NCBI GenBank assembly: GCA_944384475.1
Contig: CALWTN010000050.1
Coordinates: 1 to 33,386, forward strand
Direction: 5' to 3'
Length of the DNA stretch: 33,386 nt
From: an uncultured Clostridia bacterium
Lineage (GTDB): Bacteria > Bacillota > Clostridia > Christensenellales > UBA1242
Notes under the pieces: generated by a model
What the model was told of the DNA's origin: nothing
The model's database searches: none
The model's input: the letters and a program-made list of their open reading frames with translations, nothing else
Shown here: in pieces, positions 22,083 through 29,166 of the stretch
Layout: each line of letters opens with the position of its first letter
Position numbering within the stretch: position 1 is the stretch's first letter
Made by a program: the position numbers and the translations under genes

Positions 22083-24182
22083 TCATTCGCAGCCATTGCA
22101 GCCGCGACATGTTTTTGGTTTTTTGATGTGTTCCACCACTTTAAACACGCTGATCATAATCACTGCGAATGCAAAAAGCACTCCCAAAACCGGCCAAACA
22201 CCAAACGCTTCAAACGCCTTAAACACATTGAATGCAAACAGCGCCGTCAAATAGCCAACCACAAATTGAATGATTATGCCAATAAAAGCCCACTTTTTGC
22301 CGATCTCTTTTGACAACACCACCATGGTTGAAACGCAAGGCAGATAAAGCAGCGAAAACACCAAAAACGATAGTGCAGCGGCAGGCGAAGCAAAATGCAC
22401 CATGCTTGCGTCATCATGCAGCGTTTGCCCAATTTGGCTTTCATTTGCAACGCCGTTAAACATGGCGATGGAAGAGATTATAACCTCCTTGGCAATCACG
22501 CCTGCAACCAAGGCGGAGGCTGCCCCCCAACTTCCAAAGCCAAGCGGCACGAAGATGGGCGAGAGCACTTTTCCAAAGCCTTCCAGCATGCTTGTTTTGC
22601 CAGATTGCGGCACAAACGAAAAATCAAACGAAAAGTTGGCAAGCAGCCAAACGATAACATTCATCGAAATCAGCAGCGAACCCACCCTAATCAAAAACTG
22701 CTTGATGTTTTGCCACAACACTTTAATCACTCTTTTGATGCCGCCGTAGCGATATGGCGGAAACTCTAAAATAAACGATTGCCCCTTGCTTTTTAGCACT
22801 GTTTTTTCAAAAATCAAACTTAAAATGATTGAAACCACAAGGCCAAGCAGATATAAACCCATAATCACAAAAACGTTGCTTGCACCAAAAAATGCGCCGC
22901 CGATGACTACATATATTGGAAATTTTGCCGAACAACTCATATATGGCGTGAGCAATGCGGTTTTGATTTTAGAGTTTTTGTCTTCCATATTTCTGGCCGT
23001 AAGCACCGCCGTGGTTGAACAGCCAAAGCCCATCAAAAGCGTGTAAACGCTCTTGCCCGAAAGCCCAATCTTGCCAAAGATGTCTTCGCTTGCAAACGCC
23101 ACGCGCGAAAGATAGCCGCTGTCTTCCAAGATTGAAAGAAACAAAAACAGCAGCCCCACTTGCGGCAAAAAAGAAAGCACTGTGCCAACACCGCCAATGA
23201 TAGCATCACAAAACAGGTGCGTCAGCCAAGAATTTTCGCCAAACCACTTGAAACACGCCATTTGCGTCCAATTTCCAACACTGGCATCCAAAAGTTTGGT
23301 TAAGCAATCTGAAAGCCAAGCACCAAGCGAAAAGAATGTTAGATAAAAAATCACGCCAAGCACAAGTAAAAAAATTAGAAACGCCAAAAACCTGTTAAGC
23401 ACAATCTTATCTATCGCGCTTTTGCCATAAACCCTGCCGCTGGATTTGATGAAGTGCTGCTGCAAAGTTGCGATATAGTCAAACCTTGCCTTTGCCACCT
23501 TTTGAATATCTAAAAAATCATTTTTGGTTATGCCAAGTTCTTTTAAAACGCTCTCATCGCCTTCGATGATTTTTATTGCTGCAAAATCATCAATTTTTTG
23601 CTTAAAAGCCAATTTAATTTGCTGTAAATGTAAGTTTGTTACATATTTTGGCTGCGGAGCGCTTTTGTAAGGTTGCAGCAAAAGCTGTTTTAATTTTTCA
23701 AACCCGTCGCCTTTTTCGGCATTGATCTGCACAACAGCGATGCCAAGTTCTTTTTCAAGCGCTTTGCAGTCAACATTGTTTAGCGGCTTTTTATCCATGC
23801 AATTTACTGCCAAAATTACATCTGCGCCAAACTCCATCAGCCCAAGTGTCAATGCAAGGTTGCGCTGGATGTTGTTAAGGTCGCAAATGTTGATGATTTT
23901 GGTTTTTGGATGCGCGCGGATGTAATCAATCGCCACCTGCTCTTCATAACTCAGCGCCGAAAGAGAATAGATGCCCGGCAAGTCCACCAGCATCCGCTTC
24001 TGTCCAAGGCAATCAAACGGCTTAGCTTTGACATCCACCGTCACGCCGTGCCAGTTGCCCACATGCTCATTTGAAGAAGTGAGTTTGTTAAATAGAGTGG
24101 TTTTGCCGGTGTTGGGATTGCCAACCAGCAAAATTTCTTGAAAATGCTGCGCATCGCACCAAGCGGCGGGTTTTGCTTTCAA
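22083..24182 (-). CDS. feoB: Ferrous iron transporter FeoB
   Basis: FeoB imports Fe2+ through the inner membrane, gated by an N-terminal G domain. G1 is GNPNTGKTT near residue 21, G3 is DLPGIYSLSALSYEEQVAID, and G4 is NCMDKK. A multi-pass membrane domain follows from about residue 275, including GFGCSTTAVLTARNME and Gate motifs. The C-terminus ends in a cysteine cluster, CRGCNGC (C692, C695, C698), in the position where some Bacillota FeoB proteins carry cysteine motifs. The start is a TTG at 24182 overlapping the feoA stop (TTGA). Length 699 aa is normal. No terminator is obvious after it. Confidence 0.97.
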   Translation of the reverse strand: MKAKPAAWCDAQHFQEILLVGNPNTGKTTLFNKLTSSNEHVGNWHGVTVDVKAKPFDCLGQKRMLVDLPGIYSLSALSYEEQVAIDYIRAHPKTKIINICDLNNIQRNLALTLGLMEFGADVILAVNCMDKKPLNNVDCKALEKELGIAVVQINAEKGDGFEKLKQLLLQPYKSAPQPKYVTNLHLQQIKLAFKQKIDDFAAIKIIEGDESVLKELGITKNDFLDIQKVAKARFDYIATLQQHFIKSSGRVYGKSAIDKIVLNRFLAFLIFLLVLGVIFYLTFFSLGAWLSDCLTKLLDASVGNWTQMACFKWFGENSWLTHLFCDAIIGGVGTVLSFLPQVGLLFLFLSILEDSGYLSRVAFASEDIFGKIGLSGKSVYTLLMGFGCSTTAVLTARNMEDKNSKIKTALLTPYMSCSAKFPIYVVIGGAFFGASNVFVIMGLYLLGLVVSIILSLIFEKTVLKSKGQSFILEFPPYRYGGIKRVIKVLWQNIKQFLIRVGSLLISMNVIVWLLANFSFDFSFVPQSGKTSMLEGFGKVLSPIFVPLGFGSWGAASALVAGVIAKEVIISSIAMFNGVANESQIGQTLHDDASMVHFASPAAALSFLVFSLLYLPCVSTMVVLSKEIGKKWAFIGIIIQFVVGYLTALFAFNVFKAFEAFGVWPVLGVLFAFAVIMISVFKVVEHIKKPKTCRGCNGCE

Positions 24183-24403
24183 CCTAGCATCACCCCCTTT
24201 GCAATGTCACTTTTAAGCGAAAGAAGATAGCCTCGCACCTCGATGAGCAACGCTTTTTTAAGCAAAGATTTGCTTACAACACAAACGCTCTGCCCTTTTG
24301 TAAGGCCTAAATCGCAAAGCCTACGCAAAATTTTAAGCGGCAAGTTTTGAAAGCCAACTACCATGTAACTTTTATTTTTCTTTGCCTGAGTCAAATTCAA
24401 CAT
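24179..24403 (-). CDS. feoA: Ferrous iron transport accessory protein FeoA
   Basis: FeoA is a small SH3-like cytoplasmic partner of FeoB. The 74-aa product has the family pattern: SYMVVGFQNL, then RRLCDLGLTKGQSVCVVSKS, then IEVRGYLLSLKSDIAKGV. ATG 24403 gives the normal N-terminus but has no Shine-Dalgarno sequence. It overlaps feoB by four bases. No Fur-type or other metal box was recognised upstream, so regulation by iron is not shown by the sequence. Confidence 0.92.
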   Translation of the reverse strand: MLNLTQAKKNKSYMVVGFQNLPLKILRRLCDLGLTKGQSVCVVSKSLLKKALLIEVRGYLLSLKSDIAKGVMLG

Positions 24404-24411
24404 ATTGTAGT

Positions 24412-24440
24412 GTATTATTAAATCGCGCCCAATAAAACAA
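24412..24440 (-). promoter_or_regulatory. Weak candidate promoter of feoAB
   Basis: TTGTTT (24440-24435), 17 bases, TAATAC (24417-24412) on the minus strand, eight bases before the feoA ATG. The transcript would have at most a base or two of leader. Confidence 0.35.
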
Positions 24441-24456
24441 AATTTGGCTTAAATAT

Positions 24457-24485
24457 TTGCATTTTTTGTGCTTGTGTGTTAAAAT
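24457..24485 (+). promoter_or_regulatory. Sigma-A promoter of nrdR
   Basis: TTGCAT (24457-24462), 17 bases, TAAAAT (24480-24485) on the plus strand, followed by AAAGGAG before ATG 24504. Confidence 0.75.
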
Positions 24486-24503
24486 GAGCAAAAGGAGAAA
24501 ATC

Positions 24504-24947
24504 ATGAAGTGCATTTATTGTGGCTGTGAAGAAAGCAAAGTTTTAGATTCAAGAAGCACCGATGAAACCAACGCAATCAGGCGCAGAAGAGAGTGCCTTG
24601 GCTGTGGCAAGCGTTTCACTACATACGAAACGGTTGAGATGACGCCTATTTTGGTGATTAAAAGTGACGGCAGCAGACAAGCGTTTGACATCAACAAAAT
24701 CAAAAACGGCATGATTAAAGCCTGTGAAAAACGCCCTGTAAGCATCAGCCAAATTGATGAGGTTGCACTTGACATTGAAAAAACACTGCAAAACAATTTT
24801 TCACAAGAAGTGCCATCATCAACAATCGGGCAAATGGTTATGGATGCGCTTAAAAAACTGGACGAAGTTGCATACGTGCGTTTTGCATCGGTTTATCGCC
24901 AATTTAAAGACATCGACAGTTTCAAAAAACTTTTAGAAGAACTGTAA
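24504..24947 (+). CDS. nrdR: Ribonucleotide reductase transcriptional repressor NrdR
   Basis: NrdR senses ATP/dATP and represses ribonucleotide reductase genes. The N-terminal zinc ribbon has C3, C6, C31 and C34 (MKCIYCGCEESKVLDSR, RRRRECLGCGKRFTTYE), and the ATP-cone follows (VIKSDGSRQAFDINKIKNGM). Length 147 aa is typical. It is a single-gene unit on the plus strand, convergent with ylmC. No ribonucleotide reductase gene is in the window. nrdR near sigG is a common arrangement in Clostridia. Confidence 0.97.
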   Translation: MKCIYCGCEESKVLDSRSTDETNAIRRRRECLGCGKRFTTYETVEMTPILVIKSDGSRQAFDINKIKNGMIKACEKRPVSISQIDEVALDIEKTLQNNFSQEVPSSTIGQMVMDALKKLDEVAYVRFASVYRQFKDIDSFKKLLEEL

Positions 24948-24976
24948 AGGAATTTGCATACAAATGGCATATAATA

Positions 24977-25017
24977 TTGTATAAAGATTTTGAATGGTAA
25001 TTTAATTCATTATACAA
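24977..25017. repeat. AT-rich inverted repeat downstream of nrdR
   Basis: TTGTATAA (24977-24984) and TTATACAA (25010-25017) are complementary, with an inner TGAAT/ATTCA pair (24991-24995, 25005-25009). A further ATACAA lies just upstream (24959). It could be an mRNA structure or a protein site; no assignment is made. Confidence 0.35.
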
Positions 25018-25021
25018 AACA

Positions 25022-25053
25022 AAACAGCGCATATTTTGCGCTGTTTATTTTTT
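25022..25053. terminator. Bidirectional terminator between nrdR and ylmC
   Basis: AAACAGCGC (25022-25030) pairs with GCGCTGTTT (25038-25046) around a 7-base loop; ATTTTTT follows on the plus strand and a less regular T-rich stretch on the minus strand. It overlaps the ylmC stop. Confidence 0.85.
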
Positions 25054-25326
25054 ATCACCTAAAATATATGGATTTTGTGTTGGCTGACCGCCATAGATTT
25101 GAACAAGGATTGTGTCCTCACCTATTTTTACAATTTGGTTGAAAGGAATAAAAAATTCGGCTCCGCTTTTAAAAACATTCCAAAAACTTTTCTCACCGGG
25201 CACAACAACGCCGCTTACGCAAGCCGAAGAAAGATTGAACACAACATCGATGATATGCCCAAGCCTGCGCCCGTCCACCACATTTACAACCTCTTTGCAT
25301 CTTAACTCTAAAAACGAACTTTCCAC
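25045..25326 (-). CDS. ylmC: YlmC/YmxH-family PRC-barrel sporulation protein
   Basis: A 93-aa PRC-barrel protein: FLELRCKEVVNVVDGRRLGH, then IDVVFNLSSACVSGVVVPG, then FFIPFNQIVKIGEDTILV. Members of this family lie next to sigG or in other sporulation loci across Bacillota; B. subtilis ylmC has the same position. The biochemical role is unknown. The start is GTG at 25326, giving the usual N-terminus, but there is no clear ribosome binding site. It follows sigG by 52 bases. Confidence 0.9.
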   Translation of the reverse strand: MESSFLELRCKEVVNVVDGRRLGHIIDVVFNLSSACVSGVVVPGEKSFWNVFKSGAEFFIPFNQIVKIGEDTILVQIYGGQPTQNPYILGDKK

Positions 25327-25378
25327 GCTTTACATATATGTTGTCTAACTGCCCAGCATGACAAAATTCGCCAAAATA

Positions 25379-26155
25379 TTATTCCAAAATTTTATTTTTA
25401 ATCTCTTTTAAAGCATTCTTTTCAAGACGCGAAACTTGCGCTTGGCTTATGCCAACCTCCTGACTGACTTCCATTTGATTTTTGCCTTCATAGTATCTTA
25501 AAATCAAAATCTCACGCTCTCGTGGCGACAGTTTTTTGATTGCATCTTTGATGGCTATTTTTTCATACAAACCTTCTTCACTGTCTTTAAGGTCGGTGAT
25601 TTGGTCTTTAAGTTCTATGGCGTCACTGCCATCGTTGTAAATAGGCTCTGAAAGCGAAACGGTTTCGCTGATGGCGTCAAGCGCAAAATTGATGGTTTTT
25701 GCTGGCACATTTAAATACTTTGCAATGTCTTCAATCGTAGGCTCTGTCACGCTGTCTTTTGCCAGCACCTCTTTGGCTTGCAAAGATTTGTAGGCGATGT
25801 CTCTAAGCGAACGTGAAACTCGCACCGAATTGTTATCACGCAAAAATCTTCTAATCTCGCCGATAATCATCGGCACGGCATAGGTTGAAAACCGAACATT
25901 TAAACTTTCGTCAAAATTGTCAATCGCTTTCATAAGCCCAACGCAGCCCACCTGAAACATATCGTCAGCCTTGTCACTTCTGCCGCCAAAGCGTTGCACC
26001 ACACTCAGCACCAGCCTTAAATTTGCCACCACAAAGGCGTCACGAGCAAACTCATCGCCCTTTTTTACTTTTTTCATAAGCGCCATTATGTCGTCATTTG
26101 AAAGTTTTGGCAAAAGCGAAGTGTTGACTCCTGCGATAATAACTTTGTTTGACAT
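25379..26155 (-). CDS. sigG: Forespore-specific sigma factor sigma-G
   Basis: Sigma-G directs late forespore transcription after engulfment. The 258-aa product starts MSNKVIIAGVNTSLLPKLSN, diagnostic for sigma-G. Region 2 contains DMFQVGCVGLMKAIDNFDES and RFSTYAVPMIIGEIRRFLRD, and region 4.2 is EVSQEVGISQAQVSRLEKNA. AGGAGG precedes ATG 26155. It is the third gene of spoIIGA-sigE-sigG, with a sigma-F-type promoter in front of it, the expected arrangement for forespore expression, plus a hairpin touching the ribosome binding site. Confidence 0.97.
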   Translation of the reverse strand: MSNKVIIAGVNTSLLPKLSNDDIMALMKKVKKGDEFARDAFVVANLRLVLSVVQRFGGRSDKADDMFQVGCVGLMKAIDNFDESLNVRFSTYAVPMIIGEIRRFLRDNNSVRVSRSLRDIAYKSLQAKEVLAKDSVTEPTIEDIAKYLNVPAKTINFALDAISETVSLSEPIYNDGSDAIELKDQITDLKDSEEGLYEKIAIKDAIKKLSPREREILILRYYEGKNQMEVSQEVGISQAQVSRLEKNALKEIKNKILE

Positions 26156-26168
26156 AGCAAAAGCCTCC

Positions 26169-26188
26169 TAGGAAAATAATTTTTCCTA
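26169..26188 (-). promoter_or_regulatory. Hairpin abutting the sigG ribosome binding site
   Basis: On the minus strand TAGGAAAA (26188-26181), loop ATTA, TTTTCCTA (26176-26169) form an 8-bp stem whose last base is the first base of the AGGAGG (26169-26164). Only transcripts reading through from sigE would contain the whole stem; those from the sigma-F promoter should begin inside it. Confidence 0.55.
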
Positions 26189-26206
26189 ATAAGCCAAGGA
26201 TTATGC
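26177..26206 (-). promoter_or_regulatory. Predicted sigma-F promoter of sigG
   Basis: GCATA (26206-26202), 15 bases, GGAAAAATTA (26186-26177) on the minus strand matches the sigma-F pattern GywTA-N15/16-GGnnAnAnT. Confidence 0.75.
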
Positions 26207-26260
26207 AAACACCAAATAATTTGACAAAAATAGTGCAAAAATTGCAATTTTTTTAAAATT

Positions 26261-26986
26261 TTATAGTATTTTTGAAAGTTCTTTCTTCATTTTAACCAAA
26301 ATCTTTTTTTCTATGCGTGAAATATAACTTTGGCTGATGCCAAGTTTATCTGCAACTTCCTTTTGGGTGAGTTCATCTTTGCCTTCCAACCCAAAGCGCA
26401 AAATCATAATCTCCTGCTCACGCCGCTCCAACCTGTTTAGTATCTGCCAGATGGCGTCACGCTCTGCCGAGTGATCAAGCCCAGCGCTAACCTCATCGCT
26501 TTCGCTTGCCATGATGTCGGCAAGCACAAGTTCGTTGCCCTCGCCATCGTCACAAAGCGGCTTGTCCAAAGATATCTCGCCTTTGATTTTTGAAAGCTTT
26601 CTAAGTTGCATCAAAAGTTCGTTTTCAATGCACCGTGAAGCATAGGTGGCAAGTTTGATGTTTTTGTCGCCCCTAAAAGTTTTAACAGCCTTGATAAGCC
26701 CCACCGAGCCGATTGAAATAAGGTCTTCAAAATCTATGCCTGTGTTTTCAAATTTTTTTGCGATGTAAACCACCAGCCGCAGGTTGTGTTCCACCAGCTT
26801 TTCTCTGGCAAAGTCGCTGCCGTTCTCTGCCTGCTGAACCAGCATGCGCTCTTCTTCTGGATCGAGCGGAAGCGGCAAAGCCTCATTGCCGCAAATATAG
26901 CAAACAATCCCCTTGGCATCAAGCAAATTGTGCTTCCAGAACAGTTTGTATAAAAGATTTTTAAGATAAAAGAATAGTTTCCTCAT
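26261..26986 (-). CDS. sigE: Mother-cell sigma factor pro-sigma-E
   Basis: Sigma-E is made as an inactive membrane-tethered precursor and cleaved by SpoIIGA. ATG 26986 (AAAGGAGAGCT upstream) gives 241 aa starting MRKLFFYLKNLLYKLFWKHN, an amphipathic pro-sequence like that of B. subtilis. The likely cleavage region is GIVCYICGNEALPLPL, equivalent to the Bacillus YYIGGSEALP. Region 2 (NLRLVVYIAKKFENTGIDFE, then LATYASRCIENELLMQLRK) and region 4 (KLGISQSYISRIEKKIL) are intact. Adjacent spoIIGA distinguishes it from sigma-K. It ends 105 bases before sigG. Confidence 0.96.
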   Translation of the reverse strand: MRKLFFYLKNLLYKLFWKHNLLDAKGIVCYICGNEALPLPLDPEEERMLVQQAENGSDFAREKLVEHNLRLVVYIAKKFENTGIDFEDLISIGSVGLIKAVKTFRGDKNIKLATYASRCIENELLMQLRKLSKIKGEISLDKPLCDDGEGNELVLADIMASESDEVSAGLDHSAERDAIWQILNRLERREQEIMILRFGLEGKDELTQKEVADKLGISQSYISRIEKKILVKMKKELSKIL

Positions 26987-26996
26987 AGCTCTCCTT

Positions 26997-27803
26997 TCAA
27001 GCCAGCTCGCTGTGAATAAGCACTCCTGCATTTAGAGTTTTTGAAAAGTTGGATAAACTCAGCCCAAGCAAAGCATGATCCAGCACTCTTGCCCTGCCTT
27101 TTTCGGTTATCGTAAGTTTGTCAGCCATGAACACCAACATCTTCCCATCGCCGACAGCCGAACCTACATTGACAAAATGCCCATACGGCAGTTTTTTTGC
27201 TTTTTCTTTTTTGAGTAAGTAAAAAAGATAATCCTCGCCCACAATTTTGCTGAAAACTTCCTTTGATATCAACACGATTGGTGCTGATGTAACAGGGTCA
27301 TACAGCACGTTAGCGCTGTCAATATAGCCCACTTCTTCAACAATTTTATCTTTGCAAGCAATTTGCACCGAGCATGTAAAAGAAGAGATTGCTCGCCTTT
27401 TCGCCAAACGTTTGAGAAAACTTTTAACGCAAATGTAAGTGACAAGACAAACTACGCAAACAATCAGCGTGCTAAGCGAGCCGAACCACATGGTCACAAG
27501 CGCATTTGCTCCGCCAAAAACAAAGGTTAAAAAAATAAATCCGAAACCATAAAAGGCAAATTCTTTAAATGATTTGATAGGAAAACTAATGCTAACCATT
27601 ATGATTGCCACAAGCAGCATAACGATGATTTTTATATACACCGGAAAATTAAATATTGGCAAAAACAAAGCAATCACACTGCCTAAAAAATCACTAACAA
27701 TCCATAATTTAGCTTTAACTTTAAACATCGCACCGCAGCAAGAAATAATAAAATAATTGATGATTAAATTTTGCAGCAAAACGTATTCAATAACTACTTC
27801 CAT
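26997..27803 (-). CDS. spoIIGA: Pro-sigma-E processing protease SpoIIGA
   Basis: SpoIIGA is a membrane aspartic protease that activates pro-sigma-E at the septum. The first 125 residues form about five membrane segments (MEVVIEYVLLQNLIINYFII at the start); the C-terminal 140 residues are the protease domain. The catalytic site reads Y-I-D-S-A-N-V-L-Y-D-P with D162: the usual D-S/T-G is D-S-A here, a conservative but notable change. Length 268 aa is a little shorter than in Bacillus. AAAGGGGAAGCG precedes the ATG. It lies between the ftsZ terminator and sigE, with a 22-bp-spaced promoter upstream. Confidence 0.93.
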   Translation of the reverse strand: MEVVIEYVLLQNLIINYFIISCCGAMFKVKAKLWIVSDFLGSVIALFLPIFNFPVYIKIIVMLLVAIIMVSISFPIKSFKEFAFYGFGFIFLTFVFGGANALVTMWFGSLSTLIVCVVCLVTYICVKSFLKRLAKRRAISSFTCSVQIACKDKIVEEVGYIDSANVLYDPVTSAPIVLISKEVFSKIVGEDYLFYLLKKEKAKKLPYGHFVNVGSAVGDGKMLVFMADKLTITEKGRARVLDHALLGLSLSNFSKTLNAGVLIHSELA

Positions 27804-27821
27804 CGCTTCCCCTTTTGCGAT

Positions 27822-27855
27822 ATTTTAACCCTATTTTTTTGCAAAAGGATAGCAA
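27822..27855 (-). promoter_or_regulatory. Predicted spoIIG-type promoter with 22-bp spacer
   Basis: TTGCTA (27855-27850), 22 bases, TAAAAT (27827-27822) on the minus strand. The B. subtilis spoIIG promoter is known for the same unusual 22-bp spacing and needs Spo0A~P. Imperfect TTCGCTA-like sequences upstream could be Spo0A boxes, but none matches the consensus well. Confidence 0.5.
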
Positions 27856-27895
27856 AAATTTAGCGAATAAAAATGATTTTTTCGCTTTTTTTAGC

Positions 27896-27923
27896 AAAAA
27901 AAAAAGCTGCGCACGAGCGCAGC
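27896..27923 (-). terminator. Rho-independent terminator of ftsZ
   Basis: GCTGCGC (27906-27912), loop ACGA, GCGCAGC (27917-27923), followed on the minus-strand transcript by ten U residues (27905-27896). Confidence 0.95.
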
Positions 27924-27934
27924 GATTAGTTTTT

Positions 27935-29101
27935 TTATTTTTTCTTGCTTCTAAGCTGTCTAAGCCAAGCAGGAATTGAAGTGTCAACCTCAACTCTCGA
28001 TGAGTTTGAATTTTCATCACGTTTAACAGAAACCTCTGGCTTAGCTTCCTCTCTTGGAGGATTTTTCAGCCCAGCAAGCCCTCTAAGCCCCTCTTTTTCT
28101 GCAAAATCTGGGTTGAAATCTCTTGCCTCTTCTGCTTCGTTTGCCTTAACCTTTTCTTCGGCGGTTGGGAAACCTGTTGCAATGATGGTTACTTCGATTT
28201 CATCATGCATGTTTTCATCAATGCTGTTACCAAATATAACTTGGCAACTTGGATCGATAACCTCTTGAACAAGCATTGCCACCTCGCTGACATCCTCTTG
28301 CGTCAAGTCCATGCCACCTTTAACGTTGAGAAGCAAGCCTTTTGCACCTTCGATTGTGGTTTCAATAAGTGGGCTGGCAACCGCTTGTTTTACTGCATCA
28401 AGCGCCTTGTTCTCGCCCTTGCCATGACCTATGCCCATATGTGCAAGCCCTTTGTTTTGCATGATGGTTTTAACATCGGCAAAGTCAAGGTTGATAAGCC
28501 CCGGTTTTACAATCAAATCTGAAATGCCCTGAATGCCTTGGCGAAGCACATCGTCAGCATATCTAAACGCTTCCAAAATAGGCGTTTTCTTTGGAACGAT
28601 TTGGAACAATCTTTCATTTGGAATAATAACCATAGTGTCGACATATTTTTTAAGTTCGTTGATGCCCTTCTCTGCATTTTCAGCCCTGATTCTGCTTTCA
28701 AAAGCAAAAGGCTTTGTCACAACTGCAATGGTGAGAATGCCCATCTCCTTTGCAATTTGAGCAACAACTGGCGCAGCACCTGTGCCTGTTCCGCCACCCA
28801 TTCCAGCGGTGATAAACACCAAGTGAGAGCCTTCAAGCATCTCAGTGATTGAGGCTTTTGATTCCTCTGCTGATTTTTGACCAATTTCAGGTATTCCGCC
28901 TGCACCAAGTCCGCCTGTAAGTCTTTCACCAATTTGAAGCCTAACTGGTGCTTTGCTTACAACCAAAGCCTGCTTATCTGTGTTGACAGCAACAAACTCG
29001 GCAGAGTCAACGCCCGCTTCAATCATTCTGTTGACAGCATTATTTCCGCCGCCACCTACACCAACGACTTTGATTTTGGCAAATGAAGTATTGTTTTCCA
29101 T
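27935..29101 (-). CDS. ftsZ: Cell division GTPase FtsZ
   Basis: FtsZ is the tubulin homologue that forms the division ring, at mid-cell or at the polar sporulation septum. Key features are VGVGGGGNNAVNRMIEAGVD at the N-terminus, the tubulin signature AGMGGGTGTGAAP, and the T7 loop region (PGLINLDFADVKTIM). A charged linker leads to the C-terminal peptide, DTSIPAWLRQLRSKKK, which carries the conserved IPAWLR core that binds FtsA and SepF. Length 388 aa is normal. AAGGAG precedes ATG 29101. It has its own promoter and a terminator. Confidence 0.98.
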   Translation of the reverse strand: MENNTSFAKIKVVGVGGGGNNAVNRMIEAGVDSAEFVAVNTDKQALVVSKAPVRLQIGERLTGGLGAGGIPEIGQKSAEESKASITEMLEGSHLVFITAGMGGGTGTGAAPVVAQIAKEMGILTIAVVTKPFAFESRIRAENAEKGINELKKYVDTMVIIPNERLFQIVPKKTPILEAFRYADDVLRQGIQGISDLIVKPGLINLDFADVKTIMQNKGLAHMGIGHGKGENKALDAVKQAVASPLIETTIEGAKGLLLNVKGGMDLTQEDVSEVAMLVQEVIDPSCQVIFGNSIDENMHDEIEVTIIATGFPTAEEKVKANEAEEARDFNPDFAEKEGLRGLAGLKNPPREEAKPEVSVKRDENSNSSRVEVDTSIPAWLRQLRSKKK

Positions 29102-29124
29102 ACATATCTCCTTATTTTAAAGTA

Positions 29125-29153
29125 ATTATAATCGAAATCACACAATTTTGCAA
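29125..29153 (-). promoter_or_regulatory. Sigma-A promoter of ftsZ
   Basis: TTGCAA (29153-29148), 17 bases, TATAAT (29130-29125) on the minus strand, in the ftsA-ftsZ gap. Confidence 0.8.
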
Positions 29154-29166
29154 GCAAAATGCATGT

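Noticed and set aside
24404..24456. A Fur or other iron-responsive box before feoA
   Set aside because: No 19-base inverted repeat resembling a Fur, DtxR/IdeR or MntR site could be seen in this gap.
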